Positions 9,417 to 17,711 of a DNA stretch of 64,000 bases are shown here, one piece after another. Under the pieces are notes generated by a model. It was not told the DNA's origin and did no database searches. It was given only the letters and a program-made list of their open reading frames with translations. Within the stretch, counting starts at the first letter, position 1; each line of letters begins with the position of its first letter. Position numbers and translations under genes: made by a program. The DNA is from CAVZTA01 sp963778025. Its GTDB lineage: Bacteria > Chloroflexota > Limnocylindria > Limnocylindrales > CSP1-4. Location: contig CAVZTA010000006.1 of NCBI GenBank assembly GCA_963778025.1, forward strand, positions 588,321 through 652,320, given 5' to 3'.

Positions 9417-9678
9417 GCCGATCCGCGTGAGCACATGCTCAGAGTCGCCCACCCTTCGAGGCTGAGGCACGCAGCATCCGGTCTCTGGCTGGTGACGCTT
9501 CAGGATCCGCGTCCTGGCTGGTAGCGCTCGGTATGGAGGATGGGGCGCCGTGCCGATCCGCGGCGACGAGCACCGTCCCGTCGAGGAGCAGGGTGGCCGT
9601 GTGACCTTCGCGGGCCGCCACGAGCGATCGCCATTTCGACGGTCGTCCGGCTGACGTCGGTGCTGCTAGGTTTCCGAG

Positions 9679-10314
9679 GTGGCGACACGCCTTCCCGACT
9701 CCGCGCACGGGCGCCTGGCCTGGTCGATCGTGGCGGGCATCCTGATCGGGCTCGTCGTCGGGGCGCTCACGTACGTCGAGTTGGGCGTGCTTGCGGCGAT
9801 CGCCTCGACCGCGGCCACGTTCGTCCTGACAGGCTGGTGGGTGCTGTGGCCGATGGACGCCGAGTCGACCAGCAGCCATGCCCAACGCGATGAGTTCGAG
9901 CCGCACCTCGAGGAGGTCGTGGTCGTGGGCTGGGCGCTGGCCGGTCTGATCATGGTGGCGCTCCTGCTGTTGCTGGGCAGGAGCGACGAACGCCCGCTGG
10001 TGGCGCTGCTCGCCCTGGCCGGCGTGGCCATGTCGTGGGCCGGGCTTCATCTCATGTACACGGCCCGCTATGCCTATCTCTTCTACTCGGACGGGCCAGG
10101 CGGGATCGACTTCCACAGCGACGAGGCGCCTGCGTACCGCGACTTCCTGTACTTCAGCTACAACCTGGGGATGACCTACCAGGTCTCCGACACCGACGTG
10201 TCGAGCCGCACGATCCGCGCCATCGTGCTCCGCCACTGTCTCCTGTCGTATGCCTTCGGGACGGTGATCCTGGCCACGACGATCAACCTGATCGCCAGCA
10301 TCGTGGCCGGCTGA
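9679..10314 (+). CDS. DUF1345 family membrane protein
   Basis: The 211-residue protein has about five membrane segments and the DUF1345 signature YRDFLYFSYNLGMTYQVSDT near residue 155, followed by a final helix (VILATTINLIASIVAG). The family is widespread in bacteria and has no established function. Translation starts with GTG. The 262 bases before it hold no recognisable gene, and it appears to stand alone. Confidence 0.85.
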   Translation: MATRLPDSAHGRLAWSIVAGILIGLVVGALTYVELGVLAAIASTAATFVLTGWWVLWPMDAESTSSHAQRDEFEPHLEEVVVVGWALAGLIMVALLLLLGRSDERPLVALLALAGVAMSWAGLHLMYTARYAYLFYSDGPGGIDFHSDEAPAYRDFLYFSYNLGMTYQVSDTDVSSRTIRAIVLRHCLLSYAFGTVILATTINLIASIVAG

Positions 10315-10384
10315 TCCGAGCGCGTCTGCGGGCACCGACGCGGCTGCGGGCGCCACGCGGCTGCTCAAGGTCATGGGTGGGCGG

Positions 10385-10423
10385 GTGGAGCCGACACTCG
10401 GATTTGGACCGAGGACCAGCTGT
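10385..10423 (-). repeat. Diverged 3' fragment of a tRNA-Thr gene (possible attachment-site scar)
   Basis: About 39 bases match the 3' end of the tRNA fragment at 14396-14441 with two mismatches, one of which destroys the T-loop (TTTGGACC instead of TTTGAACC). On the minus strand it would form the T arm and the 3' acceptor half ending GTCGGCTCCA. The sequence beyond it does not fold as the rest of a tRNA. It is a direct repeat of the 14396 copy, as expected from integration into a tRNA gene followed by drift. Confidence 0.55.
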
Positions 10424-10911
10424 GAGGGTGCTCGGTTGGGCCATATCTCGGTGCCCGGGTCGCTACGGCGCGGGCTCCTTCTCCCGGGTCGCCCTCGGCG
10501 CCGGATGAACGCGCCAGCGCCCATCGCAGCTCGTCGACCGTCAGCGACCGGACGGACCGCAGCCAAGGTTGAGGGCGCGGCGGCCTGGAGGCGCAACGGA
10601 CGCCGCGCCACCCAGAGGTAGGAGCCGTACGGGATGCGTCAGAAGCTCTGGAGGCAGACCGGACCCATCCGTAACGACTCGGCGGCGATCGTGCGACCGC
10701 GGCAGCTGCGTGACCCGTGCTCGGAAGCAGGGCGCAGGCTTTCGAACGCGTCGCGGGGTCATCATGCCGGCCGACACGGTTGCCGCGTCCGACGCCTGCG
10801 CGGACGATCGCGCCACGCCCGCGCCTCTCTCCGTCTCCCCCCAGCGGGTCACGGCGCGGGCGGTGTCCGATGCAGTCGGATCGCCCAGGTAGCGCCGAGC
10901 GCCCGTCGGGC
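10424..10911. other. Non-coding or decayed stretch
   Basis: Frames here are short or Arg/Ser/Pro-rich shadows without recognisable domains. No tRNA, strong hairpin or promoter stood out. It lies next to the tRNA fragment and is probably degraded accessory DNA. Confidence 0.4.
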
Positions 10912-11163
10912 TTATCGGCGCAGCTCACCGCCGCCGAGCCAGATCAAGCCCTCGACCTCCGCCCGAAGAACACCCGTCGTCGTCACGGTCATCTGCGCCG
11001 GCCCAGTCGACGGCGACAGCAGGAGGGTCGTGTAGCCCCGCTCGACGAGTCGGTCCCGGACATTCTCGGCCATCCTCTTGTCCATGAACCAGGCGCGGAT
11101 GTCCACGGGGTCCCAGCTCGGTGCCGGAGGCCGGGCGGCTCGGATGCGCGATCGTCGTTGCAT
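10912..11163 (-). CDS. Possible small hypothetical protein
   Basis: The 83-residue frame has low-complexity N-terminal residues. Its C-terminal 60 residues look protein-like (DIRAWFMDKRMAENVRDRLV, then ERGYTTLLLSPS and a final VEGLIWLGGGELRR). The pattern suggests a small alpha/beta domain, but I recognise no family. The start is uncertain and other in-frame starts exist up to 11295. It sits in a region of decayed genes and could be a fragment. Confidence 0.3.
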   Translation of the reverse strand: MQRRSRIRAARPPAPSWDPVDIRAWFMDKRMAENVRDRLVERGYTTLLLSPSTGPAQMTVTTTGVLRAEVEGLIWLGGGELRR

Positions 11164-11372
11164 GGGTCCGCTGAGGCCCGGCGCTCGAGCCTGCCGGGGG
11201 AGACAGGACCGCGCCCCGGGCCTCGGTGGTGACAACGCGCAACACGCCGCGGCGTTACGGCCACGGAGGTTGCGAAGGCGCACCCGATAACGCACTGGTC
11301 ACACCCGTGGCGGGCGCGCCAAGAGAGGACGCCCGACGAAGCACGCGGCACGTCGCCAGCGCGGTTACGCGG

Positions 11373-11774
11373 TCAGCGGATGGAGTTGATGGCCACCATC
11401 CCGAAGGTGAGGGCGGTCATGGAGACGACGGCCACGATCCACTCCACCGGGTGCATGTCGGCGAACTGGCGCTTCATGAGCACCCGGACCCGGCGCGACC
11501 ACGATGCTCGGTCGCGAACGATCGTGCTGGGTGGACCCTCGACATCCGCCGCGCGAGTCCGAGCGACCTCCGCCGCGGTCGGGGTCTCGATGTCCACATC
11601 GGGTTCCGCCGGCTGCACTGGATGCACCTCGCGAGGCGTTGCACGTCCACGAACAGAGACTGGCGCGAGCGCCCGCGAGCGCGCCGCCGGGGGGCCGGGA
11701 CGCCCCCGGACACTCCCATCGCTGACAACGGTCGCGCGACGCTTGGCGTTAGGTGCAGTCCGCGATGCAGCCAT
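11373..11774 (-). CDS. Hypothetical protein with a C-terminal membrane anchor
   Basis: This frame of 133 residues is basic and disordered for about 90 residues (MAASRTAPNAKRRATVV). It then has an amphipathic basic stretch (SRRVRVLMKRQF) and one hydrophobic segment (WIVAVVSMTALTFGMVAI) at the very end. The layout is that of a tail-anchored protein. No family is recognised, and codon use in the first part is close to that of non-coding high-GC DNA, so only the C-terminal part is well supported. Confidence 0.35.
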   Translation of the reverse strand: MAASRTAPNAKRRATVVSDGSVRGRPGPPAARSRALAPVSVRGRATPREVHPVQPAEPDVDIETPTAAEVARTRAADVEGPPSTIVRDRASWSRRVRVLMKRQFADMHPVEWIVAVVSMTALTFGMVAINSIR

Positions 11775-11849
11775 GTCAGGTCCTGACCGCGAGTTGCCGC
11801 AGCGCACCGGCCACGATGCCCGCGATCGCTCTTACGGCGCGGTCGCTCC

Positions 11850-13063
11850 TCAGCGGAGCGATCGGAAGGCGGCACGGACCTCGGAGGTGAACAGCTCAGG
11901 CTCCTGCCACGCCGCGAAGTGGTTGCCCCTGTCGAGCTCGTTGAAGTGGATGAGGTTCGGATATGCCTGTTCCGTCCAGCTGCGCGGCGCCTGGTACAGC
12001 TCGCGCGGGAAGACGCTGACCGCGGCCGGAACCGTCGCGCCCTTCACATCGAAGAACGCGAGCGTGTTCTCCCAGTAGAGCCGACCCGACGAGACGCCGG
12101 TGTTCGTCAACCAGGTCAGGGTGATGTTGTCGAGGACCTCGTCGCGGGTCAGGTTCCCGACCGGGTCGCCCGCGAACGCCTGCGCGATGTCCTCGAGGCT
12201 GTAGGCGTCGTGGTCGAGCATCCAGGCGGCCAGAGCGACCGGCGAATCGGCAAGCCCGTACAGCGTCTGCGGCCGGTTCCCCATCTCGATGGCGTAGCCG
12301 ACGCCCTTCGTGAAGAGGAAGCGCAATCGATCGTAACCGCGCTGCTCGTCGGAGGACAGGCCCAGCGGCTCCGGATCGCCGGCGCCCAGCACGTTCGACG
12401 CGAGGACCTTGTTGATCGCGGCCGGGACGGTCCCGGGCATGTTCGAATGGACCCCGACGAGCTCCTTGCGGCGCCTTGGCGCCGATCACGTCGGTGATCT
12501 GGGCGCCCCAGTCGCCGCCCTGCGCCGCGTACCGCGCATAGCCGAGGCGCGGCATCAGCTTGATCCACGCGTCCGCGATCCGCACAGGGCCCCAGCCGGT
12601 CGTCGTCGGCTTGCCCGAGAACCCGTAGCCGGGCATCGAAGGAACGACGACGTGGAAGGCGTCCGCGGCGTCGCCACCGTACGCCGTCGGCTCCGCCAGC
12701 GGCCGGATGATGTTCAGCATCTCGATGACCGATCCCGGCCAACCGTGCGTGATGATGATCGGAAGCGCGTCCTCGTGGGGCGAACGGACGTGGATGAAGT
12801 GGATATCGAGATCATCGATCTCGGTGAGGAACTGCGGGAGCTCGTTCAGCCGGGTTTCAAACCGCCGGAAGTCGTACTCGCTCGCCCAATACCTCGCTAG
12901 TACCTGCATCGTCGCGAGCGGGACACCCTGCGAGTAAGTCGGACACCGTCTCCTTCTCGGGCCAGCGGGTCGCAAGGATGCGACGCCGGAGGTCGTCGAT
13001 CTCGGTCTGCGCGACTTCGACCTTGAACGGTCGCACCGTCGGAGCGTCGCTCCCGTCATCCAC
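11850..13063 (-). pseudogene. Epoxide hydrolase (EHN/alpha-beta hydrolase), broken by two single-base insertions
   Basis: Joined across two shifts, the product is a full microsomal-type epoxide hydrolase of about 400 residues. It has the N-terminal EHN domain (VRPFKVEVAQTEIDDLRRRI), the oxyanion motif HGWPGS, the nucleophile Asp in GGDWGAQ and the C-terminal His in DRGNHFAAW. The first break is an extra base at 12936-12937, and the second an extra base at 12464-12465. Removing both restores one continuous frame. The family opens epoxides to diols. Whether the breaks are real or sequencing errors cannot be told here. A second family member starts at 63663. Confidence 0.8.
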
Positions 13064-13707
13064 GACGGTCGTCGGGGCCGGGGGTCACGATGGACATCGG
13101 GCGCCTCCTCGCAGCGGATCTGGCGTTCCGATCGCGGTTTAAGGCGGGAACGCGTAGCCCTGTCTGGCCCGACGGTCACGTGGTCTGGTGACTTCACGAC
13201 TTGATCGACGGCGTTAGTCGACAGTCCGACCGGGCGAAGGAGGAACCGGACGCGGTCTGCGGAGCGCGTTCGATGCTGGCCTTCCGACCCACGGTGCGCC
13301 GCTGGGGAGCTGTGGTCAAGTTCGTGCTGGTCGGGATGGCAGGCGAGCCACGGTCGGGCGAGGAGCGCGGTCACGAACCCGGGCTCGGGGACCGAGGCTC
13401 GACGCAGCTCCGCGACTCCGCGCGTCAGGGACGCGAGCTGGTTCGCGCGTCGCGGGCGGTGGCGCTCGCAGAGGGACTGCCCACGACGACGAGGTCGTGG
13501 TCGTCATGCGCCGCGTGTAGCGTCGTCCGGTTGCCCCGTCGTTCCGACCCAACCCGCATCCACGATGCGAAACGCGCCGGCCTGCCGCGCCGGAGTGGGC
13601 GGCGCGTACCGCCAGACCGCGCCGAGACCTACCTGGCCTGTGAGGTTAGGCGCGAACCCCTCGACCTCCGAGTCGGTATCGCACGGAGCAGGTTCATACT
13701 CGCGCGG
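13064..13707. other. Stretch with degenerate copies of the small protein encoded at 14109
   Basis: No intact gene is convincing. Around 13430-13500 a frame reads ELVRASRAVALAEGLP, and around 13558-13640 another reads RIHDAKRAGL followed by RRVPPDRAETYL. Both resemble parts of the protein at 14109-14324 (AAELLDAWEAVAAARGLP, and RIREAKRVGL with WRVPPDTAAELL). They look like decayed duplicate copies. The rest holds nothing I can support. Confidence 0.4.
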
Positions 13708-14112
13708 ATGTTGCACACGATCGGCCGGGCGCTCGCGGCGGCAGGCGCGGCGATCATCTGGCTGCCATTCGCCGCGCTGGCGGGCCTGTACATCCTTCTG
13801 GCTCTGTCCTCACCTGGGCTTGGCGCAACGGACATGCCATTCGCGGTCGCGAGCATCGCCATCGTCGTAGGGCTGCCGATCCTGACGTGGCGCGCGACGC
13901 ACACCACGGGCATCGCGGCCCCAGCCGCGCTCGCACTCGTCGGCGTTGTGGTCCCTCTGGTCTGGATGTCGCTGCTCCGGCCCGATCACTCAGCCCCCCT
14001 CTATTGGATCGCCGGTCTGGCCATCCTTGGCGGCGGAGCGACTGCGCTAGGCAGCCTGCTCATGATCGCCAGCCAAGCATCGCGACCGGAGGTAGCCGGA
14101 AAGGTCGGATGA
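13708..14112 (+). CDS. Small four-helix membrane protein
   Basis: The 134-residue frame starting MLHTIGRALAAAGAAIIWLP has four hydrophobic segments (about residues 5-30, 40-60, 66-88 and 95-120) with short loops. There is no recognised motif. Its TGA overlaps the ATG of the next small gene (ATGA), so the two are probably co-translated. The longer frame upstream is not domain-like, so the start at 13708 is preferred. Confidence 0.5.
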   Translation: MLHTIGRALAAAGAAIIWLPFAALAGLYILLALSSPGLGATDMPFAVASIAIVVGLPILTWRATHTTGIAAPAALALVGVVVPLVWMSLLRPDHSAPLYWIAGLAILGGGATALGSLLMIASQASRPEVAGKVG

Positions 14113-14324
14113 CCGGCCGCCCCGACCGTGAGCGCATCCGCGAGGCCAAGCGCGTTGGCCTCCGCGCCCGGATGGTCGGCGAATGGCGCGTCCCTCCGGA
14201 CACCGCCGCCGAGCTGCTCGACGCGTGGGAGGCAGTGGCCGCAGCGCGCGGGCTTCCCGAAGATGACCCGACTTACCCCTCGGAACGGGAGGGTTGGCTT
14301 CGGGAACGCTCGAGCGCCTTCTGA
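14109..14324 (+). CDS. Small charged protein of unknown function
   Basis: The 71-residue soluble protein starts MTGRPDRERIREAKRVGLRA and is mostly helical and charged (VPPDTAAELLDAWEAVAAAR). It is coupled to the upstream membrane protein by a 4-base overlap. Two degenerate copies of the same sequence lie about 500-700 bases upstream. No function is recognised. Its position just before a tRNA scar suggests accessory DNA. Confidence 0.5.
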   Translation: MTGRPDRERIREAKRVGLRARMVGEWRVPPDTAAELLDAWEAVAAARGLPEDDPTYPSEREGWLRERSSAF

Positions 14325-14333
14325 CAGGTGGGC

Positions 14334-14834
14334 CTACGCCCGCTCGAGAATCAGCGAGACCCGGCCCATCGGGCCGGGTCTCGCACGTGATCTGGTGGAG
14401 CCGACACTCGGATTTGAACCGAGGACCTGCTGTTTACGAAATCGAAGGACCTTCGTCCGAGATCGACCATGGCCTGCCCTCACGGTGGGAACCGCCGACT
14501 GAGATTCCACACGTGGCCCCAGCCTGCTACCGGGATCCATGGGCGCGGGGGTCAGCACAGGGGTCACCCGTCGGCAGTGATCGGGCGTAACGCGTTCTGG
14601 AAGACAGTCGGTCGTCAGTCGCGTCCGTCCGGGCGCGGACCATTGATTGGTGCGCTCGATCGGCGGCTCGAGATTTCCCGGATACCACTGCCGCACGCGC
14701 TGCAGCTCATCGGTGAGTCCACGGCCAAGCTCGCGTCGCGACCGTTCCTCCGCACCGGCGAGGAACGCGAGCCGTAGCTTCCGATTGAGCGTCTCGATCG
14801 GGGCGGTCCGACCGCCTGGCGGCTGGTCGCTCAC
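14334..14834 (-). CDS. Phage/element hypothetical protein whose 3' end runs through a tRNA scar
   Basis: The frame starts with GTG in a GTGA overlap with the stop of the gene upstream. Its first 60 residues look real (TAPIETLNRKLRLAFLAGAE and RSRRELGRGLTDELQRVRQW). The last 30 residues (VLGSNPSVGST and beyond) are the translated antisense of the tRNA-Thr fragment and its hairpin. The native stop was therefore probably lost when the junction formed, or the protein ends in foreign sequence. No family is recognised. Confidence 0.45.
   Translation of the reverse strand: MSDQPPGGRTAPIETLNRKLRLAFLAGAEERSRRELGRGLTDELQRVRQWYPGNLEPPIERTNQWSAPGRTRLTTDCLPERVTPDHCRRVTPVLTPAPMDPGSRLGPRVESQSAVPTVRAGHGRSRTKVLRFRKQQVLGSNPSVGSTRSRARPGPMGRVSLILERA
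14354..14384. terminator. Strong GC-rich hairpin next to the tRNA scar
   Basis: A 14-base perfect stem (GCGAGACCCGGCCC and its complement) closes a 3-base loop ATC. It lies between the small gene ending at 14324 and the tRNA fragment at 14396. It could end transcription from either side, but neither side has a clear T tract. Such hairpins commonly follow tRNA genes, so it may be the original tRNA-Thr terminator, carried along with the 3' fragment. Confidence 0.55.
14396..14441 (-). repeat. 3' half of a tRNA-Thr(CGT) gene, likely an integration attachment site
   Basis: On the minus strand the sequence runs from the anticodon loop (TTTCGTAA, anticodon CGT) through ACAGC, the variable loop AGGTC and a perfect T arm (CTCGG TTCAAAT CCGAG) to the acceptor TGTCGGC and CCA. 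The 5' half (acceptor, D arm and 5' anticodon stem) is absent. Anticodon loop to 3' end is exactly the segment that integrases duplicate when they insert into tRNA genes. An intact copy is not in this window. Confidence 0.7.
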
Positions 14835-15082
14835 GGGTGTGCAGCGGTCGCCGACAGCCAGCCGCGCGACCGGACATAGTCCTTCAACTTCTGGCTCGCA
14901 TCGCTTCGGTGACCGAGCACCACGGAGCGGCCGTCGTTCCACTGGGAGACAGCGGCCTTCCCCGAACACCCGATGCGTAGCCCGAGGGCCTCGCCTTCCG
15001 CAGTGGTCGGCGCCGTCGGTTGTGTGGGCGGATGGTTCTCGAACAGCACGTCGTAATCCGCGATCGTCCAGCCAGCCATCGA
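14831..15082 (-). CDS. Small phage-type hypothetical protein
   Basis: The 83-residue frame begins MAGWTIADYDVLFENHPPTQ and contains EALGLRIGCSGKAAVSQW with ASQKLKDYVRSRGWL at the end. It looks like a real folded protein, but I know no family. Its stop overlaps the GTG of the next gene on the same strand (GTGA), so the two form a short leftward operon divergent from the ParB/methylase gene. Its context suggests a prophage or integrative element. Confidence 0.5.
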   Translation of the reverse strand, partial: SMAGWTIADYDVLFENHPPTQPTAPTTAEGEALGLRIGCSGKAAVSQWNDGRSVVLGHRSDASQKLKDYVRSRGWLSATAAHP

Positions 15083-15145
15083 ATCCCTCCTGCAGTTCCT
15101 GATCGCTCCCAACGATTGGGTCACCGTCAAGCCCCCTCGTCACCG

Positions 15146-16444
15146 GTGAGTACCGAGTCCCCGCCTTCCACCGCGTGGCATTCGCGGATCGTCGGCCACG
15201 CCGAGGTCCCGCCGAACGAGCTCGTGCCCAACCCGCGGAACTGGCGCACCCATCCGGCTGACCAGCAGCGCGCCATGGCCGGGGCGCTGTCCGAGGTCGG
15301 TTGGGTCGCCGAGGTGCTGGTCAATCGCACGACGGGCCACGTCGTCGACGGCCACCTCCGCCTCGATCTCGCGCTAGCCGACACGAGCCGACTGTCCCCG
15401 TCACCTACGTCGAGCTGAGCGACGACGAGGAGCGCCTCGTCCTCGCGACGCTCGATCCGCTCGCCGCGATGGCCGAGGCGGAGTCAGCTTCCCTGGCCGG
15501 CGGTCCTCGCAGGTCTCGAGCCGGCGGACGCATCCCTTCGGGCGCTCCTCGAGGACCTCGCGCGCGAGCACGACGTGGCCTTCAGCCAGCCCGGTCTGGT
15601 CGACGCCGACGACATCCCGGATGTCCCTGAGCTGGCCGACGTCCACCTCAAGCCGGGTGAGCTGTACGCCCTCGGGGATCATCGGCTGCTGTGCGGGGAC
15701 AGCACCAAGGCGGAGGACGTCGCAGCGCATCCTCAATGACCGCACCGTCGGCATCCTGTGGACCGATCCGCCGTATCGGGGTTAAGTACCAGACCAAGCT
15801 CTCGACCGAAGAAGCTGTGGCGCGCCACCGGCGCCGTGATGGCCTCGAGGTGCGCAACGATGCGCCCGATGGCATCCACGCGCTGCTGACGGCGATGCTC
15901 CGCCACACGCCGCTCGTGCCTGGTGGCTCCTACTACGTCGCCTCGCCGTCGAGCGCCGACGTCCTGCCCGCCTTCTATGCCTCCCTGGCGGAAGCGTCGA
16001 TGCCCGTCCGGCAGCAGATCGTCTGGGTCAAGGACGTCTTCGTCATGGGCAGGCATGACTACCACTATCGCCACGAGCCGATCCTCTACGGCTGGAAGGA
16101 CGGCGCCGCTCACCGCTGGTACGGCGGCCGAAGCCAGGACACCGTCTGGGAGATCCCGCGGCCGCGGCGGTCGGAGAGTCACCCGACCACAAAGCCCGTC
16201 GCGCTCGTGACCCGCGCCCTCGAGAACAGCAGCCGGCCCGGGCGATCTCGTGTACGAGCCGTTCGCGGGCTCGGGCACGACGCTGATCGCGGCCGAGCAG
16301 ACGGGCCGGACGTGCGCGGCGATCGAGATCGACCCCCGCTACGCGCAGGTAGTCATCGAGCGGTGGGAGACGTTCACCGGGCGGACGGCGGAGCGGCTCG
16401 ATGGGTCAACACGAACGCGCCGTCGTGTGCCTTCTTTCGCCTAG
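15146..16444 (+). pseudogene. ParB-like domain fused to a DNA adenine/cytosine-N4 methyltransferase, with five frameshifts
   Basis: Joined frames give a ParB/sulfiredoxin-type domain at the N-terminus (VPPNELVPNPRNWRTHPADQ and VVDGHLRLDLAL). The linker LYALGDHRLLCGDST follows, and then a beta-class amino-methyltransferase with catalytic WTDPPYG before the SAM motif EPFAGSGTT. Phages and integrative elements often carry this fusion and modify their own DNA with it. Frame changes lie near 15382 (base missing), 15499, 15725, 15775 (extra C) and 16240 (extra G). So many breaks suggest decay or poor sequence. The GTG start is at 15146. Confidence 0.75.
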
Positions 16445-16457
16445 CAGAGGTAGGCGA

Positions 16458-16866
16458 TGGTAGGGCGCGGCTGCGGCCACCTGAACGCCGACGGGGGCGG
16501 CCATGCGGCGCGACACCGATGAGCGGCGAGCCGTTCTGTTTCTGGCACTCACCCGAGACCGCCGAGGAGGCCGCGGAGGCCCGGCGCATCGGCGGCCTGC
16601 ATCGCCGCAAGAAGCGGACGGTCGCCTCGGTGTACGGCTTTGAGGGCCTTCGCACGATCGAGGCGAACCAGGCACTCCTCGAGACGGCGGCGATCGAGAC
16701 GCTCGCCCTGGAGAACTCGCTGGCCCGCAACCGCGCCCTCGGCGGCTTCGCGGCGATCGGCGCCAAGCTCGTCGAGGTCGGCGACCACGAGGAGCGATTG
16801 GCCGCGCTCGAGGCGGCGCTGGCCAAGCGCGGTTCGTCTGACGACGGCTTCGGCGGGTCCTTGTGA
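16458..16866 (+). CDS. Phage-type small protein with a zinc-ribbon-like start, frameshifted
   Basis: A cysteine/histidine-rich beginning (GRGCGHLNADG, then GRPCGA in another frame, and PFCFWHSPE) is followed by a basic helix (RRIGGLHRRKKRT) and a long helical part ending ERLAALEAALAKR. The part from 16519 is in one frame. The first 20 residues need a shift near 16490. Proteins of this type are often found close to phage terminase genes, but no terminase is visible here. Its stop overlaps the next gene (GTGA). Confidence 0.55.
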
Positions 16867-17618
16867 CCGTCGCCCGGCGACTCACGGCGGTCGAGTCGTC
16901 CCTGTCGCCGACCGAGATCGTCTGTGCCTGGCTGGATGAGGCGCATGCCTTCGACTCGCTCGAGGCGTATGTGGGGTCGCAGCTCGAGCAGCCCGACGAT
17001 CAGCACGTGCCCGATCGGCTGCTGTTCCAGGCCCGGGACGCGGCCCGGAAGCGGGTGAGCGGGACCAAGGATGCCGATGACCAAGTCAGGCAGGCACTGC
17101 GCGAGACGCTCTTCCGGTTCGAACTCGTGCTCCGGATCAACGTCCTCGTCCATGAGACCTTGGAACGCGAGACCCTCATCCGGATGGTCATCGGTTTGCG
17201 CTTCGCGATGCTCTTCCAGGAGCAGGACGATCCCGCCGCTGGCAGGTCGTGCGCCCAGCTGCTCCTGCTCGCGGACCGTCGGTGGCGGTACCTCCGCAAC
17301 CTCAGTGCTGCCCGGGAGACGGTCGAGTCGGCTCATCTCGCTGGCCACGCCGCGCTATTCCCGGCACAGGAGCGACGGCTCCACGAGGCGCTCCAGGAGA
17401 TGGGTCAATTGGTCGCCATGGCAGCGCGGATTGGCGAGCGGGACGGCTGGCTGCCGCCGGGTGAACCGGAGACTCCCGAACAGACCGAGGCGATCGTCGC
17501 CGGGCTGGTCGATGACATCGTCGAGCCCGCGAAGGTCCAGGCGCTCGAGAAGCTCGACGAGGGACGCCGCGCGTTCGGGATTGCGAGCCGTTGGCTTCGC
17601 CCGAAACTCGCGCAATAG
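16863..17618 (+). CDS. Hypothetical helical protein of the phage-like module
   Basis: This 251-residue protein is largely alpha-helical and soluble. It begins VTARRLTAVESSLS-like with a GTG start overlapping the upstream stop, and contains VLRINVLVHETLERETLIR and ALFPAQERRLHEALQEMGQL. No catalytic motif or known family is evident. Operon position with the ParB/methylase and small zinc-ribbon-like gene suggests a role in the same mobile element. The gene is intact, in contrast to its neighbour. Confidence 0.55.
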   Translation: MTVARRLTAVESSLSPTEIVCAWLDEAHAFDSLEAYVGSQLEQPDDQHVPDRLLFQARDAARKRVSGTKDADDQVRQALRETLFRFELVLRINVLVHETLERETLIRMVIGLRFAMLFQEQDDPAAGRSCAQLLLLADRRWRYLRNLSAARETVESAHLAGHAALFPAQERRLHEALQEMGQLVAMAARIGERDGWLPPGEPETPEQTEAIVAGLVDDIVEPAKVQALEKLDEGRRAFGIASRWLRPKLAQ

Positions 17619-17711
17619 CGGGCTGGACGGGGCGCCAGCCGCCGCCATCTCACTCGTGCGGCATGACGAGCGATTCACTGGCGCGCGCCTCGACGCCCCG
17701 TCGGCGGCCCT

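Noticed and set aside
10385..10470. Possible complete tRNA on the minus strand
   Set aside because: Only the T arm and acceptor 3' strand are present, the T loop is mutated and no anticodon stem or 5' acceptor can be found.
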